Source: Triatoma infestans (lineage: Eukaryota > Arthropoda > Insecta > Hemiptera > Reduviidae). From it: DNA of 64,000 nt. The stretch covers positions 1 through 64,000 of the forward strand of contig JAAEAF010014932.1 of the NCBI GenBank assembly GCA_011037195.1, written 5' to 3'. The translations under genes were made by a program, and so were the position numbers. Below the pieces are notes generated by a model, which saw only the letters and a program-made list of their open reading frames with translations, had not been told where the DNA came from and made no database searches. This document shows, one piece after another, positions 52,441-63,930 of this stretch. How positions within the stretch are numbered: the stretch's first letter is position 1; each line of letters starts with the position of its first letter.

Positions 52441-53584
52441 AAAAATAAATTATTGAGAACAATCTTAACTTCGACCTTAAAATATTCCATTCATCTCAGA
52501 GCTAATTCAATTCCATTCTAAACTAAATTGTCTACCATCTGATCCAGAATATGTCCACTAAAACACTTTCCAAAAAATCCCAGTCGAAGACTGAAGTGGC
52601 GGTGGCCACGTGACCATCTTAACGTAAAACGCCGACCTCCTAAGAGGTAGCTGCAGTGTAAGCTTGCTATAGTGGCAAAAAAAACTAATAGCTTCCATCA
52701 ATGATGGACGTCGTTCATACCTCTTAAGTAACATAAATCTACATATGTATATATTAGAATTGACTGTAATATATAATACATGTACACAAATTACGCTCTC
52801 ATCACTTTTGCTTGTTGTACATTATATAATACAGTTACAAAATAAATAAATAAATAAATAAATTAACAAAAAAAGAAAAAAAGTTATTTAAAACTAATGC
52901 TTTCATTATTTACATTATTAAACGAAATCATTATTTAAAATAAAAATAAAATACATTCGAATAATTTTTTTGGTTTTATACAAATAATGAATAGAATAAA
53001 GCAGATAAATTTATTCATAGAATAATTGAATAATAAATAAAATGACTTATTCAAAATTTTTGAATTAAAATAAACGATTTATTATTATTCTTTATTCTTT
53101 ATTGGTTATTTAAAATAAATTTTGTTCAACATTGAGTTACTTTTCAATAAATTATATTCAAGTTTAGCGCTATTACCGTTTTCTCAGACATTTCCCAAAA
53201 AATATAAAGTACCTGGGAAAATATGTCTAATAAAAATGATATGTATTCATGAGTGTAAATAGTTCGTATATGACGTTTATAGAAAATCGTTTGGAGCTGT
53301 TTTTGGGAAAGATGAGAAAAAGTCACACTTCCGGTTGATAGATTTTGCCCGCAATTTTTGTATCAGTTGCGGGTGTAGTATCTTTAAACGTAGTATCAAG
53401 TTTTGAGTTTCCTGCAATTTGTGAAAAGCGTTATTTAAAGCGACCTTTAATCTTCTTGCTTCTCATTTGCCGGATTTCATATATTCATCCATCTTATTTA
53501 ATGAATATGGTATGAATTTGAAAGGCAATGTTTTTGTACAGAAAAATAACAGTTGACGAGGAGAAGTTTCCATTAATATTTTTT
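52441..53584. other. AT-rich stretch; diverged X-like part
   Basis: 52440-52730 is slightly GC-richer (GTGGCCACGTGACC near 52612) but has no motif I can name. 52740-53140 is AT-rich with (AAAT)n. 53150-53450 is a diverged inverted X-like module with CACTTCCGGTTGATAG at about 53327. Confidence 0.45.
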
Positions 53585-54531
53585 ACTTTCTCCAACTCCT
53601 ATAAGTAAGAGGAAGTATTGCAAATCGTGTCAAATTTTCAATATCGAGTTTTCACCGGAAATACCCGTTTTAAAGTCCCCTGGCATTGCTCAAAAATGAA
53701 AAGCCATAGAAAGTTGAAACTTGATATTCCGTTTAGGTATCACCATGGGATCTGACAGTACGTTATCTGTCAAAATTCCACAACCGGAAGTACCACTTTA
53801 CTAGTTTTTTTTTTTTGTTTTTTTTTACGTTTTTGCGATTTTCTCAAAAGATGGCTCCGCTGGATTTTCTTTAAACTTGGTATATCAACTACACATACAA
53901 AGAGCTACAACTTTTATTTGTAACATTTCTCCGGGAAAATTCATTTAAAAGCACTTTTGGGGGAGGGGTGGTTTTAGATTTTCATCTAAAGTGCTATTTC
54001 AGTTTATTAGACAATTCGCTCATCTAAATAATGTTAATTACAATTAAATACATTGTTGAAATTCCAAGTTTGAAATAAATCGCATAACCGGAAGTGCGTT
54101 TACTTTACCTACCACTTTACTAAATGTTTTTTTTTCACTTTTTCACGATTTTCTCAAAAATGGCTCCGATGATTTTTCTTGAAACTTCTTATATAAACTA
54201 CGCTTACAAAGATCTACAACTGTTACTTAAAACATTTCTCTAGGAATTTAAGGGCACTTTTAGGAAAGGTGTGCGGTTACAGCTTCCTCTAAAATGCTAT
54301 CATATTTGATTACACAATTCTATCCTCCAAACAAAATTAATTAGAAATAAATAGATGGCTAAAATTCCGAGTTTTAAGGAAAATAGTAAACCGGAAGTGC
54401 GCTTTTACTGAACAGTTTTTTTCAATTTTCGACGAATTTTATTAAATCTAGTACACTAACTATAACATTTGTCAATTATAATTTTGAGAACTGGAGTAAG
54501 AGAAAGTTGTGTGAGTGTTTCACACCAGATT
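53585..54531 (+). mobile_element. Element X, full-length copy
   Basis: ACTTTCTCCAACTCC start (slightly altered), 947 bp, ends CTGGAGTAAGAGAAAGT, TGTGTGAGTGTTTCACAC, CAGATT. Three intact junctions: CCGGAAGTACCA (about 53783), CCGGAAGTGCGT (about 54087), CCGGAAGTGCGC (about 54390). G-rich tract GGGGGAGGGGTGG near 53949. It lies between the two arms of the inverted duplication. Confidence 0.85.
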
Positions 54532-55034
54532 TTTTTTTAAATTGAAACCCACACTCATTGAAAGAAAGCACGATGGAGTAAAGGGTGTTGGTTGATCATG
54601 AAAGATAAAATCTGATTGCTGCCCTATCAACTGTAAAATAAGAAACTAAAATAAAATTTAATGATAGAATTTAATTACTAATTAGTTATTAAAAAAAAAT
54701 GAAAAGTTAATTATAATCAGTAACAGTAAATTAATAAATTAAAAAAAAAAAAATAGGGTAATCTGTCAACCTACGCTAAATATACTGAAAGGTGTAGGCA
54801 CTTAATGGGGATAGGGGTTATTTGCTTCTTTTTTTTTTTTAATTCTTGTAATATTTCAATAATCTGGTTTTTAACTTTAATTAATTATGCAAAAAAAAAA
54901 AAATAATTAAGAAAAAGAAAATTAAGAATGAATTATTTGCGTTCGTATAAATTCTAAATACAAGTTAGAAAGTGCCAAAATGGTTTCTAGAAATTCTCTT
55001 TCACTTAATCTCTCTCTCCCATCCTCTCCTGACG
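54532..55034. other. AT-rich spacer
   Basis: A-runs and T-runs, no gene. The 54980-55258 open frame mostly translates the tail of the minus-strand LINE. Confidence 0.45.
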
Positions 55035-55810
55035 ATGGGATTATTAATAATAATAATAGTAATAATACTTTATTTACAAAGAAGTACAAAATAAAATTCA
55101 AAAGTATTCTACATCATGGGTATCATTACCCGTCTGCCGGAGTCGGAAAGAAAAATTACAGCCATAACATTTTACATACCATAAATGAAAAAATACATGT
55201 ATATATCTATATTATAACAAGTACAGAGGAAACTAAAATAATAAAAATATTTAAATAAACCTAAAAATTACTAAAATAATAACTAAGTAAGAACTAAAAA
55301 AAAAGCAAAATGAATAATAATATAAAACTATGCAGATATAGCCGTACAGCAGAAAGAATAGGAAAGAATTACAAAAATATCATTAGATATTACTACTTTA
55401 TAGCACAGCTAAAAATTCTCATAGCGATACTGCCATGCGTGGCGTGAATATTTTCATTAAAGAAAAATGAGAAGAATGATTAAGAAAAAATAAAAGCTGA
55501 GACTTGGAGAAGACGAATTTCGGATAGAATGGAACATTCAGCCACAAAATGAAACACATCCTCCCTGGCACGAGAGTAGCACAACGCACATAAAACGATG
55601 TCCCTTTCAAGCTATGGCATATAATTAAGGTAGAGCAACCCACCTCTCAATTTAAAAAGCCAACGCATTTCTGATAAATTTAGCTTCCCCGAATACGAAA
55701 CAAAATTGAAAGTAGAAATGGAGTGGTCTAATTCTTTATATAATAAAAAACGTGAGGAAGACGGAGCCAACTTCACAGACTCTTCCCGGAGTTTAAACAA
55801 ATATACATGA
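55035..55810 (-). pseudogene. LINE C-terminus with zinc knuckle and (AAT)n tail
   Basis: Minus strand from 55800: LFKLREESVKLAPSSSRFLL, GKLNLSEMRWLFKLRGGLLY, an in-frame stop, then ERDIVLCALCYSRARED and VFHFVAECSIL: a C-x2-C-x10-H-x5-C knuckle of the kind that ends several LINE ORF2 proteins. The 3' UTR continues to AAATAAAGTATTATTACTAT and the (AAT)n tail at 55035-55068. Part of the UTR (55420-55525) is also present in segments A and A'. Not the same family as the RNase-H LINEs. Confidence 0.65.
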
Positions 55811-56358
55811 TTAATAGAATAAAGATCGAATCATGCTATTTTTGTGGGGCATACCTACATGAAAATTTTAGTTATTTTATTCACACACAATACATAGACA
55901 CATACACATTTTTTCACACTCAAAGGACGACATCTTAAATATATATTTCCTATGAAAACACAAATTTGAAAATTTGACACGATCATAAGGCTATAATACC
56001 ACAAACATCGCTTTCGAAATTAATGAAGTAGCGGGGGGGGGGAGAAGAGGCTGTTTCAAAAAATTTAGAGAGGAAATTATGAGCCTGGAAAGTAAGCTTC
56101 GTCCAGGGTGTCCTCTCTCCTTAGATTCAGCATTTCTGACGGCAGCAGTAGAAGTGGAACGTTGCACCAGACCAGAAATCATAAACTGCCTCCTGCAAGC
56201 AGCCGGCCTACTTCCATATCTATCACCATAAGTCCCTCGCAAGTCGTCCCAGCGGAGTTGAGGTCTGGAAAATCCTTCTTTAAAACTCGAGTGGAAAGGA
56301 ATAATTACTTGCAATGAAAAGTGGGTTTATTTCGACAACCCAAAAAAAAAAAAACAAT
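55811..56358. other. X fragment and an unassigned GC-richer piece
   Basis: 55840-55990 is a degraded inverted X end ('acacacaatacatagacaca', 'gaaaatttgacacgatcata'). 56030-56320 is GC-richer with open frames on both strands (107 codons on minus) but no recognised domain. It abuts the A-run that borders A'. Confidence 0.35.
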
Positions 56359-57251
56359 GGATTAGATCAGGCTAACCACCTGTACCTATAACCCGAAAAG
56401 AAAGGATTTGGAAAAAAAGTGATGCTGTATTATTATTATTATAATGGAACTATGAGGGCGTCATTTATTTTGAGCTGGTTCTTTGACGGTCTTACGATTA
56501 CCATAATATTCTTTGTGCACTTGAATACAGTTAAATACTTCACGTATTATATAGTTAGTTGTAAATATTTACATGTAGGGGAAAACTAGGAGCGATGACG
56601 GGGGTAGGAGAGAAAACGCAGGCTTTGCTTCTCTTGCTTACCACCACGTGGCATCATGGAAGTTAGTGTCCAGGAGTAGAGAGATTAGAAGCGAACGTAT
56701 TGCAAAATTCTTCAGTTATTTTGTGTGTTCTTCTGTGTTCTACGAACATTTATACGCATCAGCTATATCTGGTGAATACCTGAATTTTCATAACGCTTAG
56801 GAAATTTTTTCTTTCTTTTTTATATACTATATTAATTGCAATTGAAAAGCAAGATTTCCTGCTGTCGTTAAAGTTGTGCTCGTAGACGTAGTGTCTACCA
56901 AGTTTCATGTCGATCAGCCACATTACCAAGTATTGAATCAGCTCATAGCGATACTGCCATGCATGGCGTGCATATTTTCATCAAAGAAAAATGAGAAGAA
57001 TTATTAAGAAAAAAATAAAAGCTGAAGCTTGGTGAGTTAACGACAACCCAGCCAGAGAAGACGAATTTCGATTTCTCTTGACGTATATGTGAACTGCTCA
57101 TTGGAAAATCAAACTTATATTCTCTTTGATAGTCTCATCAGCGAATCCGATAGACGTGAGTGTACCAGTTGTAATTTCTCTAACCGGAAATTCTCTAAAA
57201 TTTTATTAAATCGATTTTTCAGTCTCATAAAAAAGAGACAGAAGAGTTTCT

Positions 57252-57298
<47 letters not shown>

Positions 57299-57758
57299 CC
57301 TAAACGACTTGCTTACAGAACGAATCGCTCACTAATTCAATACGTACACCCACAAAGAACTATCATTCATTTTTATTTGATACATTTGTCTGGTAAAATT
57401 GCTGTTAGAGGGGGGAAAGGGTTTCTAGATGAATGTTTGTGTAACAATATGTAAAAACGAAAAAACTTGGTATTACGTTTTGATACTATCGCATTTGGCA
57501 CCAAAATTTTTGAGTAAAAATCCATTAACCTGAAATGAAATTTTACTGAATTTTTTCTAAAAAAGGCTCCAATGATTTTCGTATACAATCACTACATATA
57601 AAAACCTATCACCTTTATTTGAAACACTTATTCCGGGGAAACTGATTATTTGTGGTGGAGTTCTGGGGGGGTGGGCGAGGAACAGTAACGTTTAGCGTTC
57701 GTCTAAAGTATCACTTTGTTACAATATATTGCTCTGCCACCTATATAATATAAAAAAA
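56359..57758 (-). repeat. Segment A' (inverted copy of 50501-51771)
   Basis: Starts GGATTAGATCAGGCTAACC, the complement of the end of A, and proceeds to CTATATAATATAAAAAAAAA next to X'. Long stretches match base for base. It differs from A by about 125 extra bases (57190-57315) holding an X-like phrase and an A-run (about 57255-57296). The 121-codon and 71-codon frames here mirror those in A and are not taken as genes. Confidence 0.85.
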
Positions 57759-58238
57759 AATCTGGTGTGAAACACTCACACAACTTTCTCTTACTCCTGT
57801 TCTCAAAATTATAATTAACAAATTTTATAGTTTGTGTACCACTTTTAATGAAATTCGTCAAAAACTGAAAAAAAAAAAAACTGTTCAGTAAAAGAGCACT
57901 TCCGGTTTACTTATTTTCTTAAAACTCGGAATTTTGGCCATCTATTTATTTCTAATTAATTTTGTTTGGATGGTAGAATTGTATAATAAACTATGATAGC
58001 ATTTTAGAGAAAAACATAACCCCATCTCTCCTATAAAAGTGCCCTTAAATTGAATTTTGCCAGAGAATAGTTTTAAATAAAAGTTGTAGATGTTTGTATG
58101 TTTAGTTTATATTGGAAGTTTCAAGAAAATCGTTGAAACACAAACTATAAAATTTGTCAATTATAATTTTGAGAACTATTACTCAAAATTATACACTCTC
58201 CAGTAAGAGAAAGTTGTGTGAGTGTTTCACACCAGATT
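57759..58238. mobile_element. Two X ends joined tail to tail (X'X junction)
   Basis: 57759-58136 is an inverted X end (AATCTGGTGTGAAACACTCA ... 'tttcaagaaaatcgttg', ACTTCCGG at about 57898). 58137-58238 is a plus-orientation X end (AAACACAAACTATAAAATTT ... GTGTGAGTGTTTCACAC, CAGATT). The inner parts of both are missing. This is the junction replacing A-B continuity in the second arm. Confidence 0.75.
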
Positions 58239-58527
58239 TTTTTTTTATTGTTTGTACTGTACACTATTATAAGATAAACAATGTTGTATTATATTTGGTT
58301 CAGAAATACAAAATCTTGAAATATGCACAACTTTTTTTGACCAATGTATATTATGCTTAATTATTATACAATAGAAGCGTTGCTTGAATTCCAAATTTGA
58401 TGAAAGTCGGTTTTGCAGGAAGTGCGCCTTTACAGAGTAGGTAGTTGCTTTTTGAAATTAAATTTTGCACAAGCTTTGTTGGTTTCGACATAAGACCGCT
58501 CAGGTATACAAATAAAATCCACACCAC
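58239..58527 (-). repeat. Segment B' (inverted copy of 51772-52055)
   Basis: 'ttattgtttgtactgtacac' through CGACATAAGACCGCTCAGG to AAATAAAATCC matches B reversed. It lacks a 14-bp stretch present in B near 51810 and has a few substitutions. Confidence 0.85.
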
Positions 58528-59524
58528 CATTTTTATGGCCAGCCCAACTTAACATTATAACGTTGCAATCTTAAAAGAAAATTGTATTAATTAGAGTAAT
58601 GGAAGTCATGTGACCGTTTCACACCAGATTTTTTTTTTCTTATTCAGTGAACCTCGAAACATGTATTTTGAAACTCAATTTCAAAAAATTGACACATTTG
58701 CAAAGACTTCTTGCAGTAATAAAAGAAACTAAAGCTGAAAAATTCAAAGAACAACAAAATAAAATTAAAAGTAAAAATGACATTTATGATTTCATTTGAT
58801 AATTATTAATATTTTAATGATGTTTTTTAGTTAATGACAAGTTATTATAAAAAAAATATCTTTATAAAATATAATTATAATGTCAACGAAGTGAAATACG
58901 TTGTTAGATATAGTTTAAAGAAAGAAAAAGGAACAAGTTAGAATAGCGGAGGTGAGGTCGCACGGCAAGGTCGTTCGTCGACACTTTTAGTACTCACTCG
59001 GCGTGTTTTTAGTTTGTAATATCCCCCCCCCCCCCACACACATACACACTTAAAACAGCCTTCTGTTGGTGCTGCCCCCCTAGTTTATCCCCACTTGGTC
59101 CCCCCCCCCTATTTTACCACACTCTCCCAATCTTTCTTATTCCATCCAACTATCCTTATCTCTCACTCTTTACTATAATACATTCATCAGCCTACGCAAG
59201 ACTGTCAAGACTCTTAAGTGTGCTGAGTTCCCCTCTTTTGGTGGCTGCCACTGGTGCTGAACTATTCTCTTCTTCTCTTTGCTCTTAGTATGCGCTGTTA
59301 GTGAGTATCTTGCTCACCACACCCTGTTCTACGGAATGTTGTATGTCTTGATGGTCACGGAACCCCCTCCCCCTTTGTGTTCCTTCAACTCAACAGTTAT
59401 CTTAGTATATAGATATATATATTTTTTATTTCCCCCCCACTTTTGTGTCTTTGTTCTATTTCTAACTTTATTTATAGTGAATTTTAGTTTTTCATTGCTG
59501 TATTAAAAAAAAAAAAAAAAAAAA
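58528..59524. other. Mostly unassigned; X fragment near its start
   Basis: 58600-58735 holds an X terminus (GTTTCACACCAGATTTTTT) and part of the inner X start. 58940-59010 is GC-richer (GGTCGCACGGCAAGGTCG) without a motif. 59020-59470 is C/T-rich with C-runs (59022-59034, 59101-59109). A-run at 59503-59529. The 59279-59506 frame has no domain. Confidence 0.45.
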
Positions 59525-59605
59525 AAAAATGGATGGATTGAACACTCACACAACTTTCTCTTGTTACAGTTCTCACAGTTCCAAAATGTTATAACTAAAA
59601 AAATA
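59525..59605 (-). mobile_element. Element X terminal fragment
   Basis: 'gaacactcacacaactttct', 'cttgttacagttctcacagt' and 'aatgttataact' match the inverted X terminus. Confidence 0.6.
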
Positions 59606-59611
59606 TAAATC

Positions 59612-60360
59612 ATCAGAGATACTTTGCGTGATGCCATATATTCCGATAGTCAGGCAGCCCTGAAGGCACTCTCCTCATACCAAATAATCTCAAGACTAGT
59701 GTGGGACTGCCTATCAGCCCTATCCGAGGTGAGTGCTCGGAATAAGCGGGTGCCGGGTCATGCGGGGTTCCTTGGCAACAAAAGGGGCGGATACCCTGGC
59801 GAGGGAGGGCTCGAAGGAGACCTTTATAGGCCCCCGAGACCTTCTGCGGGATGCTCAGGAGCCTCATTCACGCTTCTATCAAGGAATCGATAGAAGACCA
59901 GCGTCTGCTATGGTGGGAAAGTACGCCAGGGCAGAGGCAGGCTAAACACTTTATTGAGACATTTGTCTCAATTTACCAAGGACACACAAAGCCTGAGCCA
60001 TAGCCGAAGGGATATAGGCTAATAGTGGGTCTACTAACTGGGCATTGCAAGCTGAATAGGCGCATGCACCATTTATTATTTGCAGACAACGCATTATGCC
60101 GTTTCTACAGGACCGAGGAAGAAACCCCGGTACACATCCTTTGTGATGAGTGTGCCGGACTGGTGAGAACAAGGTTTCTTCAACTGGGGACTAGTAATAC
60201 CGAAGCCACGAGCTTCATGACGGAACACTTTCAGCTTTGCTAGGCCTGATTAAGAGAGAGTTAAGAGGATGTGCTATAAACCCAGGGGATCCACAAAAGA
60301 CCTCTCAATGAAGGTCGCAGTGGAACAAGACGTGGCCCTCCCCAATCTAATCTAATCTAC
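59612..60360 (+). pseudogene. LINE ORF2 end: RNase H and zinc knuckle, frameshifted
   Basis: Frame 1: DAIYSDSQAALKALSSYQII (RNase H with catalytic D-S) to ...SARNKRVPGHAGFLGNK; frame 2 after a shift near 59775: GADTLAREGSKETFIGPRDL; later frame: LTGHCKLNRRMHHLLFADNA, then CRFYRTEEETPVHILCDEC (second Cys of the knuckle changed to Tyr). The 3' UTR includes AAAAGACC and GAAGGTCGCAGTG and ends in (AATCT)n. Same broad family as 41647-42354 and 61120-61580. Confidence 0.8.
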
Positions 60361-60662
60361 TTTCCTTGATAGCCTGCCTTCATTTTATTTTCATCGACGT
60401 TTCCGGGGATTTCGCCCATCATCAGAATGTCTTGATAAAACCGTGCGTTTAACACAGATTTGCACAGAGCAAACTCAGTTTATTTTACACTATACCTTGC
60501 TTGAGTGTATAAACTGATTTTGCTCTGTGCAAGTCTGGGTTAAATGCACTAGAATTTATGAAGACATCCTGATAATGGGTGAACACCCGTTATCATAATA
60601 TGATCATAAAATGAAGCAGGGGCTATGATGCTTTCCAGTTCTCCAGTCACAACCACAACAAA
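60360..60662. mobile_element. Foldback element, decayed hammerhead-like arms
   Basis: Palindrome centred about 60500, starting directly after the LINE tail: TTTCCTTGATAGCCTGCCTT, GCCCATCATCAGAATGTC, 'cagagcaaactcagtttat' / 'ataaactgattttgctctg', ATCCTGATAATGGGTGAACA, AAATGAAGCAGG, 'gctttccagttctccag'. The GAAA core is lost in the right arm (CCCGTTATC), so no ribozyme activity is expected. Confidence 0.7.
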
Positions 60663-60689
60663 TATACATTTGTGATTTTAATGCCAGAT

Positions 60690-60960
60690 TTACGAGAAAA
60701 TCATTGGAGACATTTTTTAAAAATAATGAAAGAACCATTCCAGTAAAGTAAAGTGGCCCTTCAGTTTGATAAATTTTGAGAGGCTACCGAATATTGTGGG
60801 AAATGGAATGTCATGTTAGACCTTCCTGCGATATTTCATTTTTGAGATATATCGAAATGGCCATTCGCTAAAAATATTTTTAGAGAACCACAATTCATTT
60901 ATTTCTGGTGAAAACCCAGTTTCGAAAATTTGGCACAATCCCAAGTATAAGGTGGCAGAT
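60690..60960 (-). repeat. Diverged element X-like copy
   Basis: 'gagaaaatcattggagac', 'agtggcccttcagtttgata', 'gagatatatcgaaatggcca', 'cattcgctaaaaatattt', 'atttctggtgaaaaccca', 'aaaatttggcacaatcc' in inverted X order. Confidence 0.5.
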
Positions 60961-61119
60961 TTCAGAAGCAAGACTAAGACGGAACATGCTCAGCTGGATT
61001 TTTCTCGGAAGAGTCAACTCGACATTTTTCTCTGTAGTCAGAAGTGGATATAGGTATAGTTAGTAATTAAATTTAAATAAACTCGAAAAACAAAAGAAAT
61101 TCAGTAAAGTCATTCTTTG

Positions 61120-61580
61120 AGGGAACCGAGGTCGGAGTGTTTGGGCCAAATAACAGATGTACGAAATCTATGGGCAAGTTTCCCAGCAACTTCCAGGCAG
61201 AAATTCACGCAAGTCTAACCACGACAGGAAATATTGGAATCAGGAGATTGTAATACTAGACGATAGCCGCCAGGCCGCCATTAAAGCACTGAGCTCATAT
61301 GTTATCAGTTCAAAAGCTGCTTCATCCTTCTTTTGGCTAACTAAAGCGGCCAGTCTATTTGGGAAAACAGCACAGAAATTAGGAGGAATTTAAGAGAGTA
61401 CAGCTCTGAAAAAACTTTCACAGAACTGAAGCAAGCTAAGATCTATTTTGGGCAGTTATAAGCAGAAAAGGTCTGACGCGTGCATCAGTCTATGTAAAAA
61501 TAAGCTTCGCATGTTTCCTCATGAGGCATTCGAAGAAGCAGGCCTAAGAACACGATAGCATCTGTAGATACTGTCTGGAG
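61120..61580 (+). pseudogene. LINE RNase H region, heavily decayed
   Basis: 'GTEVGVFGPNN' leads to FQAEIHA (second RNase H acidic residue), then after shifts EIVILDDSRQAAIKALSSYV, matching IYSDSQAALKALSSYQ of the 59.6-kb copy. Later traces: 'gaagcaagctaagatct' (the '..QAK' block) and 'cgtgcatcagtctatgtaaa' (cf. ACIGLSKNK at 42.0 kb). Multiple disruptions. Confidence 0.55.
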
Positions 61581-62907
61581 ATGGGGTACGACTCCTACAT
61601 CTCCTAATAGCGATGTTAACATTCAGAGTAGATCTGGAAGTCTTCTGGGTAGTTACCAGATGTTGAAGGAAGATTCTTAGATTTCTCGGAGATCTTAATT
61701 TTAGAAGAGTTGCTGTAGGGCATTATTCTGGCACCTGTGGGAAGGCATACATACATCTTTTTTGGTCGCACTTCCGATTTACACTGATTTTGTAAGAATC
61801 TTGGCAACCCGTTTAATTTTTCTTTAAAATTTTTAGGTGATGGAACAGTTTATAAGGAAGCCTTGCCTCCTAAAAAAAACATTTCTTGAAGTTTAGTGTT
61901 TGTGAAGCAGAACATCCGAGCTTTCTTGATGGCAGCAACTAGATGAATAAGTCTGAATTGCGGTCCAGAATTGCGTTCACGTGTAAAATTAAAATCATAC
62001 TTTATGAACAAAATATCAGTGTCTAATAATAATAATTACTTAACATACATTTTTGCTATTATTATATGAGAGGAATGTGCAGTGATTCATACAATTCATC
62101 GGCCCATAAATTCCAGCGGAAATAATTATTACAAACAGAAGGAAGCATTTCATAGCTTTTTAAAACTTTTTTTCCTTTTTTACCTTTATTATAGCAGTTT
62201 CATTCAAGGTCACATTGTTATAAGATTTGATAGATGATCTTAAATTGTTCTTAAGTTTGTTGATAAATGTAGAACAACTTTTAACACAATAACTATAGTT
62301 TCATCACAAACATATATATATTATTATCTGGAAATATAATTTGAAGTTAGTGTTATAATTTTTTTTATTTTTTTATTATCGATATTTTTTGGTTTTATTT
62401 TAGTTTCTCACTTCTGAGTTATAACTCTGTTTTGGTTCCTTTAATTTTTTTGAAATTTATTTGCTCGATTGTAATAAATATTAAAACAATTCCAAGAAAG
62501 AAAACTTAAATTAAGAATAGAAATAAAAATAAGATGAGGAATTTCACTATATCGCCATAGATGATAATGTTTTCTACATCTACCAGCACAACAGCGCCAC
62601 AGACGCTATGTAGTGGGGCTTGTGACCGCATCTGATACTCTATGATGAGGAGAATAGGCGTCCGAATAAGCTGCCAGAATATAAGCAACAAGCTTCCCCT
62701 TAACTTCTCAACATTTTGTATATATGTGGCCAAAATTCGAAGCTTAAAATAAATCTTAAAAGAGTTTATATAGAAGAACACACCAGTCTTCAATGAGTCT
62801 TATAGCCATTAAGTGAACAAGCCCACTCCAAGATGCCTTTTAAATGGTCAACAGAAAAAACAAAAGTTGTAACCAGCACAATATCAATATCAAGAAATCA
62901 TTTTTTT
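61581..62907. other. AT-rich stretch without recognisable gene
   Basis: Only a short X-like phrase (TCGCACTTCCGATTTACAC near 61766). The 62506-62793 minus frame has no domain. 61930-62500 is AT-rich and unassigned. Confidence 0.45.
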
Positions 62908-63930
62908 ACTTTCTCTTACTCCTAGTAAGAGGCAGTATTGTAATCGTGTCAAATTTTCGATATCGAGTTATCACCGGAAATATCCGTTTTGAGGTCCCCT
63001 GAGTCCAAAAAAGTGGTTTTTAGCAAATGGTCTGTGTGTGTGTGTGTCTGTGTGTGTGTGTGTGTCTGTGTGTGTGTGTCTGTGTATGTGAACAGCAAGC
63101 TCAAAAACGAAAAACCGTAGAAAACTGGAACTTAATATTCCGTTTAGGTATCACCATGCGATCTGACTGTGCGTTATCTGTCAAAATTCCTCAACCGGAA
63201 GTACCACTTTACTAGTTGACTTTTTTACTTTTTTGCGTTTTTCTCAAAAATGGCTCCAAGGATTTTCTTTAAACTTGATACATCAACTACATATACAAGC
63301 AGCTACAACTTTTATTTGTAACATTTCTCTGAAAAAATTGATTTAAGGGCCCTTCTGGGGGAGGGGTGGGGTTAGGTTACCCTCTAAAGTGCTATTTCAG
63401 ATTATTACACAATTCGGTCATTCAAATAATGTTAATTAGAATTAAATATATTGTTGAAATTCCGAGTTTGAGAAAAATCGGAAAACCGGAAGTGCTTTTG
63501 TTTTAACACTTTACTAAATATGATTTTTTCACTTTTTCCGCGATTTTCTCAAAAATGGCCCCGACGATTTTCTTGAAACTACACATATAAACTAAACATT
63601 CAAAGATCTACAACTTTTATATAAAACATTTCTCTGGGAAAATACATTTAAGGGCACTTTTAAGAGAGGGGTAGGGTTACAGCTTCCTCTGAAGTGGTAT
63701 CATACTTGATTATACAACTCTATCATCCAAATGAAATTAATTAGAAATAAATAGTTGGCCAAAATTCCGGGTGTGAAGAAAATCAGTAAACCGGAAGTGC
63801 GCTTTTACTGAATAGTTTTTTCAGTTTTCGACAAATTTCATTAAATTTGGTACACAAACTATAAAATTTGTCAGTTATAATTTTGATAACTGGAGTAAGA
63901 GAAAGTTGTGTGAGTGTTTCACACCAGATT
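62908..63930 (+). mobile_element. Element X, full-length copy (best reference in the window)
   Basis: Starts ACTTTCTCTTACTCC-TAGTAAGAGG after seven Ts and ends GGAGTAAGAGAAAGT, TGTGTGAGTGTTTCACAC, CAGATT (1,023 bp). Three intact junctions: CCGGAAGTACCA (about 63195), CCGGAAGTGCTT (about 63486), CCGGAAGTGCGC (about 63788). G-rich GGGGGAGGGGTGGGG near 63356, and a TG/TC microsatellite at about 63031-63080 expanding the native TGTGTGTATGTG stretch. The short open frame across its start is repeated sequence, not a gene. Confidence 0.9.

Noticed and set aside
63027..63215. Recurring peptide (…VKIPQPEVPLY) in several X copies
   Set aside because: The same frame opens briefly in copies at 46222 and 63027 because the DNA is repeated. 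Stops and frameshifts differ between copies and the frame never extends, so there is no sign of coding selection.
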